From contig JAFXZO010000042.1 of assembly GCA_017541205.1 (NCBI GenBank), forward strand, positions 1-49,979: 49,979 bases of DNA. Reading direction: 5' to 3'. The DNA comes from Clostridia bacterium. Lineage in GTDB: Bacteria; Bacillota; Clostridia; Christensenellales; Aristaeellaceae. The position numbers were made by a program, and so were the translations under genes. Position 1 is the stretch's first letter. Each line of letters starts with the position of its first letter. This document shows, piece by piece, positions 7,641 through 16,537 of this stretch. The notes under the pieces were generated by a model that was given only the letters and a program-made list of their open reading frames with translations, ran no database searches and was not told the DNA's origin.

Positions 7641-9062
7641 TTGATCGAATTTGGCACCGGCGGCTGGCGCGCAATCATCGGCGACGGCTTTATTCGGGAA
7701 AATATCCAGCGGATCGCGGCGGCCCTCGCCCGGCGCATGCAGGCGGAGGGCTGCGCGGAGCAGGGGCTCTGCGTGGGCTATGACCGGCGGTTTTTGAGCC
7801 GGGAGGCGTGCATTTGGTTTGCCGAGGCCATGGCGGGCGAAAACGTGAAGGTGCTCTTCGTCAACCTCTCCTGCCCCACGCCGCAGATCATGTTTTCCGT
7901 CAAGCACCTTAAGCTTCAATACGGCGCGATGGTGACGGCCAGCCACAATCCCGCCATCTACAACGGCATCAAGCTGTTCACCTTCGGCGGCCGCGACGCC
8001 ACCGAGGATGTGACCGCTCCGCTCCAGGAAGCGGCCAACGCGATCGATTTTTCCTCCGTGCACACCCTGCCCTTCGAGGACGCGCTGCGCAGCGGGCAAA
8101 TCGAAATCATCGATCCGCGCGACGCCTATCTGGACGCCATCCTTTCCCAGGTGAATACCGACGCCATTCGCCGCCGCCGGCTGCGGGTGGTGCTCGATCC
8201 GATGTACGGCACCAGCCTGACGGGGCTGATGACCATTCTGTATACCGCCCGCTGCGATGTGGACGTCATCAACGATCAGCACGACGCGTTCTTCGGCCGC
8301 CACCTGCCCGCGCCCACCCCGGAAACGCTGCTCGATCTGCAGCAGGCGGTGCGGGAGCACAACGCCAACGTGGGCATCGCCACCGACGGCGACGCGGACC
8401 GCCTGGGCATCATCGATGAAAAGGGCAATTATGTTTCGGCCAACAAGATCCTGACGCTGCTGTATTATTACCTGCTCAAATACAAAGGCTGGCGCGGCGC
8501 GGCGGTGCGCAATGTCGCCACCACGCACCTCATCGACCGCGTGGCGAAGGATTTTGGCCAGGAATGCTTCGAGGTTCCCGTGGGCTTCAAGCACATTTCT
8601 TCCAGCATGGAGGCGCACGACGCGCTCATCGGCGGCGAATCCTCCGGCGGGCTGACGGTGCGCGGCCATATTTCGGGCAAGGACGGGCTCTACGCCGCCA
8701 GCCTGCTGGTGGAAATGCTGTCCGTGACCGGCCTGCCCCTGAGCGAAATGGTGCAGACGCTGTACCGGCAGTACGGCGAAATGCATACCGCGGAATTTGA
8801 CTGGGCCCTGTCCCCGGAAACCAAGGAGCGCATCCGGCGGCTCATCATGGAAGAAAAGCGGCTGCCCGCCTTCCGTCATCCCGTCCGCCGCGTCAGCTAT
8901 CTGGACGGCTGCAAAGTGTATTTCGACAGCGCCTGGGTCATCATCCGCTTCTCCGGCACCGAACCGAGGATCCGCATCTTCGCCGAGGACGACACCGTGC
9001 ACCACGCCAAAACGCTGGTGGGCACGATGGCGGATTTCGTGGGGCTGCCCTTCGACGCATAA
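7641..9062 (+). CDS. Alpha-D-phosphohexomutase (phosphoglucomutase/phosphoacetylglucosamine mutase type)
   Basis: The protein is 473 residues. The start is TTG 7641, 18 bp after the phosphorylase stop, with AAGGG seven bases upstream. All four family signatures are present in order: the TASHNP phosphoserine loop (S101), the DGDADR metal-binding loop (D249-R254), the GGESSGG sugar-binding loop (about 331-337) and the SGTEPR phosphate-binding loop (S438-R443). It interconverts hexose-1-phosphate and hexose-6-phosphate. If the phosphorylase makes GlcNAc-1-phosphate, this would act as a phosphoacetylglucosamine mutase; if glucose-1-phosphate, as a phosphoglucomutase. Sequence alone does not decide between these. 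Confidence 0.92.
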   Translation: MIEFGTGGWRAIIGDGFIRENIQRIAAALARRMQAEGCAEQGLCVGYDRRFLSREACIWFAEAMAGENVKVLFVNLSCPTPQIMFSVKHLKLQYGAMVTASHNPAIYNGIKLFTFGGRDATEDVTAPLQEAANAIDFSSVHTLPFEDALRSGQIEIIDPRDAYLDAILSQVNTDAIRRRRLRVVLDPMYGTSLTGLMTILYTARCDVDVINDQHDAFFGRHLPAPTPETLLDLQQAVREHNANVGIATDGDADRLGIIDEKGNYVSANKILTLLYYYLLKYKGWRGAAVRNVATTHLIDRVAKDFGQECFEVPVGFKHISSSMEAHDALIGGESSGGLTVRGHISGKDGLYAASLLVEMLSVTGLPLSEMVQTLYRQYGEMHTAEFDWALSPETKERIRRLIMEEKRLPAFRHPVRRVSYLDGCKVYFDSAWVIIRFSGTEPRIRIFAEDDTVHHAKTLVGTMADFVGLPFDA

Positions 9063-9080
9063 CACGCGGAGAAAAGCTGT

Positions 9081-10799
9081 ATGGAAAACAACGAGAAAAC
9101 AAAGGGGAAAAAGCGCATCGGCGCGGCGTTTGGCACGCTGCGCTTCCAGATGATCGCCATCATGCTCCTTTGCTATCTGCTGCCGGCGCTGCTGTTGGGT
9201 TTTTTCACCCAAACGGTGCTGCTCGAAAGCATGCGGGATAAAACGGAGGCCGCCCTCTCCAGCAGCGTGGAGCATGCCTGGACGCTGACCACGCAGCAGG
9301 TCGAGCACGCCATTTTCCTTGCCCGGGACGCCGTTTACGACGGCGAATTGGCCGACGCGTACGAGGACTGGCGCGCCGGCGCGATCCCGGACGCCGAATT
9401 CCTGCGGCTTTCCAGGGCGTATGTGGACCGGAAATACAGCCGGGAGGGGCTGTTCACCTTCGCGGCGTATTACCCGGTCAGCCGGCCGGACCTGTTTATC
9501 TACACCCGCTCGGGCTATCAGGGCGCGATGACCTTCCTCTCCGGCATGCAGAGCGACGCGCTGCGCCTGGGAGAAAGCCTGGATACCGGCAGCCGCTTTG
9601 TTGAAAAGGACGGCAAGGTTTATCTGATCCGCAACCTGATGAACCTGCGCATGGAACGCTACGGCATGCTGGTGCTGGGCATTGATACTGAGCAGATGTT
9701 TTCGCCCATCGCCCAGCTGGCCGAAACCTGGCAGGGCCGCGTCGCCCTGCGGCTGGACGACGCGGGCGATATCGACGCGCCCTGGGACGATCTGACAGAC
9801 GGCCTCAGCGTGCAGCGCTCCAATATCCTCTACGGCAAAGAAAGCCAGAGCGACGAATACCGCCTGCGCCTGCTCGTCACCCTGGACCAGAGGACGCAGT
9901 ACCGCGAGTATTATCAGTTCCGTTATCTCGCGATCGGGATACAGCTATTGCTCATTCCCCTCTTGCTGCTCATCGCCTGGTATGTGAACAAGCGCCTCAT
10001 CAAGCCCATCACGCTGCTGTCCAACGCCTCCCGGCGCATCGAAAACGGGGAATTGGGCGTGACCGTGCCCATGCGCGGCGGGGATGAGCTGGGCAATCTG
10101 GGCGTCGCGTTTTCCAATATGTCCCGGCGCATCGAGGAATTGATCGATAAGACCTACAAGGAAGAGCTGGCGCTGAAAAACGCCCAGATCCAGGCGCTGC
10201 AAAGCCGGATCAACCCGCATTTCATCAACAATGCGCTGGAAGCGATCAACTGGGAAGCGCGGATGGAAAAATCCACCGCCATTCCCGCCATGGTCAGCGC
10301 CCTGAGCGTGCTGCTGGGGGCCAGCATGGCCCGGCAGGACAAGCGCATCGTAACGCTCAAGGAAGAAATGGAAGTGGCCGACGCGTATATTTATTTCGTC
10401 GAGCAGCGCTTCGGCGACAGCCTCTCCGTCACGCGGCAGATCGACGAGGCGGCGGAAGGCTGCCTGCTGCCGCTTTTGACCGTGCAGCCTGTGCTGGAAA
10501 ACGCGGTCGAGCACGGCATCGCGCCGGCGGGCGGCGGCGAGATCATCCTGTCCTGCCGCATGACGGGCTCCTGCGTGCGCATCGAGATCGTCAATACCGG
10601 AAAGACCATCGCGCCGGAGGACCGCCTCAAGATCGACGCCGCCCTGCGCGGGGAAACATCGGGCGGCACGCACCTGGGCCTGGCCAACATCGCCGACCGG
10701 CTGCGCCTGATCTACGGCGGGCAGGCCGCCATCGAGGTATTCAGCGACGGGGAAAGGCGCACGGTGGCACGCATCGACGTGCCCCAGCGGGAAATGTAA
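9081..10799 (+). CDS. Membrane sensor histidine kinase, YesM-like
   Basis: The protein is 572 residues from ATG 9081 (GGAG upstream), 18 bp after the mutase. Layout: basic N-terminus, membrane span about 22-45, extracellular sensor region of about 230 residues, second span about 279-300, HAMP linker about 300-350, then a His_kinase (PF06580-type) segment LQSRINPHFINNALEAINW with the phospho-acceptor H380. A HATPase domain follows, with N-box VLENAVEHG and glycine-rich THLGLANIADRL. Kinases of this class work with AraC-type response regulators; one is encoded at 12014. A binding-protein gene sits between them. It probably senses the sugar, or its binding protein, outside the cell and controls the divergent transport and phosphorylase genes. 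Confidence 0.92.
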   Translation: MENNEKTKGKKRIGAAFGTLRFQMIAIMLLCYLLPALLLGFFTQTVLLESMRDKTEAALSSSVEHAWTLTTQQVEHAIFLARDAVYDGELADAYEDWRAGAIPDAEFLRLSRAYVDRKYSREGLFTFAAYYPVSRPDLFIYTRSGYQGAMTFLSGMQSDALRLGESLDTGSRFVEKDGKVYLIRNLMNLRMERYGMLVLGIDTEQMFSPIAQLAETWQGRVALRLDDAGDIDAPWDDLTDGLSVQRSNILYGKESQSDEYRLRLLVTLDQRTQYREYYQFRYLAIGIQLLLIPLLLLIAWYVNKRLIKPITLLSNASRRIENGELGVTVPMRGGDELGNLGVAFSNMSRRIEELIDKTYKEELALKNAQIQALQSRINPHFINNALEAINWEARMEKSTAIPAMVSALSVLLGASMARQDKRIVTLKEEMEVADAYIYFVEQRFGDSLSVTRQIDEAAEGCLLPLLTVQPVLENAVEHGIAPAGGGEIILSCRMTGSCVRIEIVNTGKTIAPEDRLKIDAALRGETSGGTHLGLANIADRLRLIYGGQAAIEVFSDGERRTVARIDVPQREM

Positions 10800-10815
10800 A
10801 AAAGGAGGAATGCGC

Positions 10816-12009
10816 ATGCGCAGGGGATTGATCGCGGCGCTTTTGCTGTGCCTGCTCCTGTCCGGCGCGCGCGCGGAGGGCGTGGTGCTGCGCACCGTCA
10901 GTTCCTTCGCCGGGGCGGACACGGCGGCCGAAGCCTATGTGGACATTCTGGAAGCCTACGAGGCCGAAACGGGGAACACGGTGATCGACGTTTCCGCCGC
11001 CAGCGACGAGGGCTGGAAAACCGGCGTGCTCAACGATTTCGCGGCGGGCAACGAGCCCGACGTGCTGTTTTTCTTCGCCGCCGGGGCCGATTCCGCGCCG
11101 ATCCTGTACAAGGTGGTGCCCATCGCCGAAATCAACGCGGCTTACCCGGCGCTGGACCTGCCCGAAAACGAAGCGCTGCGCGAGCCGGACGGCGTGATCT
11201 ACGCCGTGCCCGCCCGTTCCTTCTGGGAAGGGCTGTATATCAACGCCGACCTGTTTGAAGCGTACGGCGCGCCGCTGCCCGTCGATTGGGCCAGCTTCAC
11301 AAAGGCCGTGGAAATATTTAACGCGGCGGGCATCGTGCCCGTTGCCGTCTCGCTTTCGGATATCCCCCATTATCTGGCCGAGTTCGCCCTGCTTTCCTGC
11401 GCCACGGCCCAGGAGCAGCAGGCCCGCCCCAAAACGCTGGACGAGGTGCCCGCCTCCTGGTTCGAGGCCATGGCCCTGATCCGCGAAATGTACGAAATGC
11501 ACGCGTTTGCGCCAAACGCCAGCGCGACCTATGAGAGCGCGGCCACGGAGCTCTTCCGCGCCAAGAAAGCCGCCATGCAGTTTGACGGCAGCTGGCTGGC
11601 CTCCTCCCTGCCCGCGGAAAGCATGGCAACCACCCTGGTGCTGCCCATGCCCAAAAGAGACGGCAGCGGCGCGGCCGACAACTATATCGGCGGCGTGTCG
11701 ATGGGCTTTTATCTGACCCGGCGCGCCTGGAAAAGCGAAAGGAAGGACGCGGCGGTTGCCCTCCTCGCGGCCCTGACGAAGGAAGAAAGCATCCGCCGCC
11801 TGGGCTATACGGGCGTGGGCGGGCAATTGCTCGATTCGGCGGAGGAAATGGCGCAGGGCCGCCAGATGCTCAGCCCCCTGCAGGACGCCATGAGTCCCAA
11901 GGCCCGGGAGGTCTGGCTGCTGGAATGCATCCCCGCCGTGGCCGCCGGCCAGATGACGCCGGAAGAATGCTGGCAGCGGGTGATGGCCCTCAAACCATTT
12001 GGAGAGTGA
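10816..12009 (+). CDS. Extracellular solute-binding protein, probable sensor partner
   Basis: The protein is 397 residues from ATG 10816. The ATG at 10810 lies one base after the GGAGG at 10804-10808 and is too close; 10816 has a 7-base spacing. The signal peptide is residues 1-20 (LLLSGARA/EG), with no cysteine at the cleavage point. The rest is a family-1-type sugar-binding fold (VISAA-like hinge region, FWEGLYINADLFEAYG, DGSWLASSLP, a C-terminal WQRVM helix). It is shorter than the transporter-linked binding proteins of this window and has no permease beside it. It sits exactly between the sensor kinase and the response regulator, so a role in presenting sugar to the kinase is likely but inferred. 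Confidence 0.85.
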   Translation: MRRGLIAALLLCLLLSGARAEGVVLRTVSSFAGADTAAEAYVDILEAYEAETGNTVIDVSAASDEGWKTGVLNDFAAGNEPDVLFFFAAGADSAPILYKVVPIAEINAAYPALDLPENEALREPDGVIYAVPARSFWEGLYINADLFEAYGAPLPVDWASFTKAVEIFNAAGIVPVAVSLSDIPHYLAEFALLSCATAQEQQARPKTLDEVPASWFEAMALIREMYEMHAFAPNASATYESAATELFRAKKAAMQFDGSWLASSLPAESMATTLVLPMPKRDGSGAADNYIGGVSMGFYLTRRAWKSERKDAAVALLAALTKEESIRRLGYTGVGGQLLDSAEEMAQGRQMLSPLQDAMSPKAREVWLLECIPAVAAGQMTPEECWQRVMALKPFGE

Positions 12010-12013
12010 AAAC

Positions 12014-12769
12014 ATGTACAGCGTCGTATTGGTGGATGATGAACGGCTGATCGTCAAGGGGCTGAGCAGCGTGGTGCCCTGGGCGGAAATGGGCTGCCGC
12101 GTGGCGGGCACGGCGTTTGACGGCGTGGGCGGGCTGAAGCTGATCCGTGAAATCAGGCCGGATATCGTATTGACCGATATCCGCATGCCCAACATGGACG
12201 GCCTGACCATGCTGGCCGCCCTGCGCAGCGAATACCCCCGGATGCAGATGAGCGTGCTCACCGCTTACCGGGATTTTGATTACGCCCGCCATGCCATCAA
12301 CCTGGGGGTGTGCCGGTATCTGCTCAAGCCCAGCGATATGAATGAACTGGAAGAGGCCGTCCGCGTGATGGTGAGCCGCCTGGACGCCCAGCCGAAGGAA
12401 GCGGCGGAAGCGTCCGACACGGAAGGGGCCGCGGGCAATTTCATCGTGCAGGCCGCGCTGGGCTATATGCGCTCGCACTGCACCGACGGGCGCATCTCCC
12501 TGAGCGACGTGGCCGACCATGTGTACGTGAGCCAGTGGCATCTCTCCAAGCTCCTCAACCGCGAAACCGGCCAGAGCTTTTTCGATCTGCTGGGCGGCAT
12601 GCGCATCGACCTGGCCAAGCGATTGCTTTCCGATCCCGCGCGCCGCATCCATGAGGTGGCCGAGGCGGTGGGGTATCTGGACGTGGCGCATTTTTCCAAG
12701 AGCTTCAAAAAGCATGTGGGCTGCACCCCCGGCGAATACCGCAACGGCGGCTGCCCGGCGGATGAGTAG
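12014..12769 (+). CDS. AraC-type response regulator, YesN-like
   Basis: The protein is 251 residues from ATG 12014, with GGAG nine bases upstream and only 4 bp after the previous stop. Residues 1-120 form a receiver domain: acidic D8/D9, phospho-acceptor D55 (LTDIRMPNMDG), T83 and K105. A linker of about 25 residues leads to a two-HTH AraC DNA-binding domain (about 150-245; SLSDVADHVYVSQWHLSKLL and HEVAEAVGYLDVAHFSKSF). It is the partner of the YesM-like kinase at 9081 and the last gene of the operon. Likely targets are the divergent promoters at 5.03-5.19 kb. Confidence 0.93.
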   Translation: MYSVVLVDDERLIVKGLSSVVPWAEMGCRVAGTAFDGVGGLKLIREIRPDIVLTDIRMPNMDGLTMLAALRSEYPRMQMSVLTAYRDFDYARHAINLGVCRYLLKPSDMNELEEAVRVMVSRLDAQPKEAAEASDTEGAAGNFIVQAALGYMRSHCTDGRISLSDVADHVYVSQWHLSKLLNRETGQSFFDLLGGMRIDLAKRLLSDPARRIHEVAEAVGYLDVAHFSKSFKKHVGCTPGEYRNGGCPADE

Positions 12770-12790
12770 GCTCCATCGGACAGGATGAAA

Positions 12791-12842
12791 AAACGAATCC
12801 CCAAAGCAGGTCCGCCTGCGATGGGGATTCGTTTTGTTTTTG
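12791..12842 (+). terminator. Rho-independent terminator after the response regulator gene
   Basis: A 12-bp perfect stem (12791-12802 with 12823-12834, AAACGAATCCCC) is followed by TTTTGTTTTT. The 20-nt loop holds a second small hairpin, GCAGG/CCTGC (12806-12810 with 12815-12819). Confidence 0.9.
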
Positions 12843-12869
12843 GCTGGCAGCATAAGTTTTTTTACAGGA

Positions 12870-13685
12870 TCAATCTTCCAGATATCCTTCCCGGGCTTTG
12901 ATGCCGAAGCGCTTTTCCAACAGGTGCATCTGCTCGTCGGTGATGGTGTTGAGGCGGGGCAGATGGGCGATCTTCATATAGATTTCGGCCGCCTTTTCGG
13001 CGGTTTCAATGAGGCCGAAGGTCTCGTCCAAATCCTTGCCCGCGCCGTAGATGCCGTGCTGGCTCCAGACCACCAGGCGGGCGGTCTGCATTTTTTCGGC
13101 GGTCGCTTCGCCGATCTCGTTGGTGCCGCAGAGCATCCAGGGCAGCACGTTCACGCCCTCGGGGAAGACCACGATGCACTCCGTGCACATCTGCCAGAGC
13201 GTGCGGGTAAATTCCCTTTCATCCAGCGGATGCACGTAGGTCATGGCCAAAAGGTTCGCGGGATGGCAGTGCATGACGACGCGGTTTTGGGGATCCGCCT
13301 TCAAACGGGCGACGTGGCTCATCATGTGGGCGGGGAATTCGCTGGTAAAGCTGCCGCCGTCCTCAAAGCCCCAGATCAGCTCCGCCAGTTCCCCATAGGC
13401 CGTCAGCCGCACGATGCCCAGGTTCACTTCCGGGGCGTACTGCACGTTTTTGAAATACTTGCCCGTGCCGGTAACCAGGAAATATTTGCCGTCCAGGCTC
13501 GGGGCGGTAAAGCCTGTGGGGATTTTGAGCTTCACCCCGGCTCCGTCCAAATATTCCCTGACCTGGCTTTCGTCCAGCATCACGCTTACGTTGCCGCCGT
13601 TGCGTTCGTCCCAGCCGTGGGCGTACATGTTGGTAACGGTGCGGATCATTTCCACCATAAAGGGCGCGGTCAAAACATCCTTCAT
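12870..13685 (-). CDS. rhaD: Rhamnulose-1-phosphate aldolase
   Basis: The protein is 271 residues, close to the 274 of E. coli RhaD. This class II aldolase splits L-rhamnulose-1-phosphate into dihydroxyacetone phosphate and L-lactaldehyde in the cytoplasm. Zinc ligands are H139 and H141 (MHCH) and H210 (WSQHG), with the catalytic glutamate E116 (SEFPAH). GWDERNGGN, VTGTGKYFKNVQ, TECIVVFPEGV and LDETFGLIETAEK match the RhaD family closely and set it apart from fuculose aldolases. The start ATG (13685) overlaps the rhaA stop by 4 bp. It is the last gene of rhaBAD. Confidence 0.96.
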   Translation of the reverse strand: MKDVLTAPFMVEMIRTVTNMYAHGWDERNGGNVSVMLDESQVREYLDGAGVKLKIPTGFTAPSLDGKYFLVTGTGKYFKNVQYAPEVNLGIVRLTAYGELAELIWGFEDGGSFTSEFPAHMMSHVARLKADPQNRVVMHCHPANLLAMTYVHPLDEREFTRTLWQMCTECIVVFPEGVNVLPWMLCGTNEIGEATAEKMQTARLVVWSQHGIYGAGKDLDETFGLIETAEKAAEIYMKIAHLPRLNTITDEQMHLLEKRFGIKAREGYLED

Positions 13686-14938
13686 TCTCGATTCACCAGC
13701 ACTTTCCGCTCATATTCCTGCGCCTGCGCAAACCATTCGCCGTCCAGGGGCTTAACGCACCGGCGGCAGTATTCGTCCCAGATTTCGCCAAAGGGCAAAG
13801 TCTTCATTTCCTCCTGGGCCACCAACAAGGCCGTGAAGCGGCTTGCATCCTGCATGGCTTTCAGCTCGTCCGTCGGCTGGAGCAGGGCGAAGAGCAGCGC
13901 CTTTTGCACGTTGCGATAGCCCACCGTCCAGGCGGCGATGCGGTTGATGGAGGCGTCGAAGTAATCCAGCGCAATGTTCACCCGGCCGTCCAGCCCGCCG
14001 CAGCGGACGATTTCCTTGGCGATTTCCTTCGTTTCGTCGTCAAAGAGCACCACATGGTCGCTGTCCCAGCGGATGGGGCGGGTGACGTGCAGGGCGATTT
14101 CGGGGAAGAAAGCCAGCAGGGCCGGGATCTTGTCGCTGACCACTTCCGTCGGGTGATAATGGCCGTTGTCCATGAGGGGAATGCACTTGTCCATGTTCAT
14201 GGCGGCATAGGAAAGGGCGAACTCCGCGCTGCCCACGGTATAGGCCTCCACGCCGATGCCGAAGACCTTGCTTTCGATGCAGGGCTTGACCTTCTTGAAA
14301 TCGTAGGGCTCGGAAAGGATCTCGTCGATGCTCTCCCGATAGCGCACGCGGGGGCCTATCCGGTCGGCGGGGATGTCCTTGAAGCCGTCGCCGGTCCAGA
14401 TGTTCATCACGCAGGGCCGGCCCAGTTCTTCCGCCAGATAGGAGCTGATGCGGATGCAGGCTTTGCCGTGCTCGATCCAGAATTTGCGGGTTTCCTCATT
14501 GGGCGAAGAAAGCGTCAGCGGATCGCACTTGGGATGGGAGAAGAAGGTTGGGTTAAAGTCGCACCCCAGGCCGCGCTCCTTGCAGAAATCCACCCACTTC
14601 TTGAAGTGCTTGGGCTCCAGCTTGTCCCGGTCGGCCCACGCGCCGTCCTCGAAGATGGCGTAGCTGGCGTGCAGGTTCATTTTCGGCGTGCCGGGGATCA
14701 GGGAAAGCACCGTGTCCAGATCGGCCATCAATTCCTCGGGGTTCCGGGCGCGGCCGGGATAATTGCCGGTGGTCTGGATGCCGCCGGTCAGGGGCTTGCT
14801 CGGGTCGGTGTCAAAGCCGCGCACGTCGTCGCCCTGCCAGCAGTGCAGGGACACGGGCACGCTTTTCAGCTTCATGATGGCCGCGTCCGGATCGACGCCC
14901 AGGGCCAGATAACGTTTTTTTGCTTCTTCGTAGCTCAT
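13682..14938 (-). CDS. rhaA: L-rhamnose isomerase
   Basis: The protein is 418 residues, the usual RhaA length. It interconverts L-rhamnose and L-rhamnulose using a divalent metal. Diagnostic stretches are VPVSLHCWQGDDVRGFD near the N-terminus, GGIQTTGNYPGRARN, NLHASYAIF, CDFNPTFFSHP and the metal-ligand region MDNGHYHPTEVVSDKI. ATG 14938 overlaps the rhaB stop by 4 bp, so translation is probably coupled. The gene order is kinase-isomerase-aldolase. Confidence 0.97.
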   Translation of the reverse strand: MSYEEAKKRYLALGVDPDAAIMKLKSVPVSLHCWQGDDVRGFDTDPSKPLTGGIQTTGNYPGRARNPEELMADLDTVLSLIPGTPKMNLHASYAIFEDGAWADRDKLEPKHFKKWVDFCKERGLGCDFNPTFFSHPKCDPLTLSSPNEETRKFWIEHGKACIRISSYLAEELGRPCVMNIWTGDGFKDIPADRIGPRVRYRESIDEILSEPYDFKKVKPCIESKVFGIGVEAYTVGSAEFALSYAAMNMDKCIPLMDNGHYHPTEVVSDKIPALLAFFPEIALHVTRPIRWDSDHVVLFDDETKEIAKEIVRCGGLDGRVNIALDYFDASINRIAAWTVGYRNVQKALLFALLQPTDELKAMQDASRFTALLVAQEEMKTLPFGEIWDEYCRRCVKPLDGEWFAQAQEYERKVLVNRE

Positions 14939-16212
14939 TGCTTCTTCGCCTCCATTTGAATTTTCAGATTTCCCAAGGCCGTCGCTTCAATGGGCAGGGC
15001 GATGACCTGCTTGCCGGCGGCCTCCTCGGTGAGCCGGTTCAGGTATTGATTTTTCGCCCCGCCGCCCACGATGTAGAGCTTTTGATAGGTTTTGCCGGTG
15101 TTGCGTTCGATCTCCCCGATAGCCTGCTTGTAGCCTTGCGCCAGGGAGCGGTACGCGCAGCGGAAATACCCGGCGGCGCACTTGGGCGGGTGGGGGAGCT
15201 TTGCGTCAAAGGCCGCTTTCATGCTCTCCGGGGCCATGAAGATGGGGTCGTTCACGTCCACCAGGTGGTCGAAGTGCTTTTCCGCCGCCTCTTGGGTGAT
15301 TTCTCCCCAGGGCTTGCCGGGGCACAGCTCTTCCCGGAGGCGGTTGGGCAGCCACATGCCCATGAGGTTTTTGAGGTAGCGGATGTACCCCACGCCGCCC
15401 TCATTGCTGTAATTGGTGGACAGGCTTTGCTGGTCGGTGATGGGTTTTTCTATCTTCGCCCCCAGCACGCTCCAGGTGCCGGAGGAAATGAAGAGGTCGT
15501 TCCTCTCCATGGGGATGCCCTCCACGGCGCTGCCGGTATCGTGGGTGGCGCAGAGCAGGACCTTGATGCCCTTGTATTCCCCGATCACGGCGCCCGGCTG
15601 CTGCAGGGGCTTGAAGAACCGCTTGGGCAATTCCAGCGCCCGGATGATTTCCTCGTCGAATTCCCCGGTTTCCGCGCTGACCATGCCGCCGGTGGTCGCG
15701 TTGGTGTATTCGTGGCTCTTCACGCCGGTCAGCCTGAACATCAGGTATTCGGGCATCATCAGGAAGCCGCAGGCCCCCTCCAGCCGGCCCGCCAGCTTAT
15801 CGGCATATAACTGATAGATCGTATTGAAGGGCTGGAATTGGATGCCCGTGCGGCGGTACAGATCGGAAAAGCTGATTTTCTCATGAACCAGCGGAATGGA
15901 TTTTTCCATCCGGCTGTCCCGGTAGGCATAACAGGGAAGGATGGGCTTGCTGCCATCCATGAGCACGTAATCCACGCCCCAGGTGTCGATGGACAGGCTT
16001 TCGATCTGCGTAAATTCCTTCAGCGCTTCGTCGATCCCGGCCTTCACATGACGCTCCAAAGCGTCGATATCCCAGGTCAGATGCCCGTCCGCTTCCGCCA
16101 TGCCGTTGGGGAAGCGATAGACCTCCTTTGTTTTGACCGCTCCGTTTTCCTGCCATCCGACGATATGACGTCCGCTGGACGCGCCGATATCGATGGCCAA
16201 ATATCGCTCCAT
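14935..16212 (-). CDS. rhaB: Rhamnulokinase
   Basis: The protein is 425 residues. The start is ATG 16212 (MERYLAIDIGASSGR), with AAGGAGGG seven bases upstream; a further ATG at 16233 lies upstream of that site and is rejected. It belongs to the FGGY kinase family: N-terminal phosphate-binding AIDIGASSGR, SIDTWGVDY, ATHDTGSAV, SSGTWSVLG and a C-terminal ADP-binding VGGGAKNQYLN. It phosphorylates L-rhamnulose at O1. It is the first gene of rhaBAD, with a promoter at 16311-16339. No rhamnose regulator or dedicated importer is encoded next to it; the nearest transporter is the divergent AEC-family gene. Confidence 0.96.
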   Translation of the reverse strand: MERYLAIDIGASSGRHIVGWQENGAVKTKEVYRFPNGMAEADGHLTWDIDALERHVKAGIDEALKEFTQIESLSIDTWGVDYVLMDGSKPILPCYAYRDSRMEKSIPLVHEKISFSDLYRRTGIQFQPFNTIYQLYADKLAGRLEGACGFLMMPEYLMFRLTGVKSHEYTNATTGGMVSAETGEFDEEIIRALELPKRFFKPLQQPGAVIGEYKGIKVLLCATHDTGSAVEGIPMERNDLFISSGTWSVLGAKIEKPITDQQSLSTNYSNEGGVGYIRYLKNLMGMWLPNRLREELCPGKPWGEITQEAAEKHFDHLVDVNDPIFMAPESMKAAFDAKLPHPPKCAAGYFRCAYRSLAQGYKQAIGEIERNTGKTYQKLYIVGGGAKNQYLNRLTEEAAGKQVIALPIEATALGNLKIQMEAKKQ

Positions 16213-16310
16213 GATAGCCCTCCTTTTTCGCATCCTTCAGGCAAAATCGTCGTTTTATAAGCTGATCGGCGCTGCCCGCCGCTCTCCTGAAAGCTTGTCC
16301 GTCTCCACAC

Positions 16311-16339
16311 AATGTAACATAAATCCCGGAAAATTACAA
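16311..16339 (-). promoter_or_regulatory. Promoter of rhaBAD
   Basis: On the minus strand, TTGTAA (16339-16334), 17-base spacer, TACATT (16316-16311). The leader to the rhaB start is about 93 nt. Confidence 0.6.
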
Positions 16340-16420
16340 GAAGCGGATATCAAATTCCGATGGGAAAAAGACGCATTTGAACGTCAGGCGTTGCAACCGT
16401 CCAACAGCCGAAAAATACGC

Positions 16421-16449
16421 TTGACAAAGCAGCGGGACCGCGCTATCGT
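16421..16449 (+). promoter_or_regulatory. Promoter of the AEC-family gene
   Basis: TTGACA (16421-16426), 17-base spacer, TATCGT (16444-16449). The -35 is perfect and the -10 is weak. It is divergent from the rhaBAD promoter, about 80 bp away. Confidence 0.55.
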
Positions 16450-16473
16450 CAAAACGGACCGATGATCGATTGA

Positions 16474-16537
16474 GGGAAAAGCGGCGGCCTTCGGAAAATC
16501 CTTCCGCTGCCGGATAGGGCCTGCCGCCTTCCCTTTT
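16474..16537 (+). other. Structured leader, terminator-like hairpin before the AEC gene
   Basis: An imperfect long stem (16474-16489 with 16518-16533, about 12 pairs with a bulge) encloses a small hairpin CGGAA/TTCCG (16492-16496 with 16502-16506) and is followed by TTTT (16534-16537). It lies between the promoter and the ribosome site, so it could act as an attenuator. No known riboswitch class was recognised. Confidence 0.35.

Noticed and set aside
5145-9308. A 1387-codon open frame on the minus strand
   Set aside because: It lies opposite the GH94 and mutase genes, which have all family motifs. Its product is rich in Arg, His, Gly and Ala with no domain, the usual shadow in GC-rich coding DNA.
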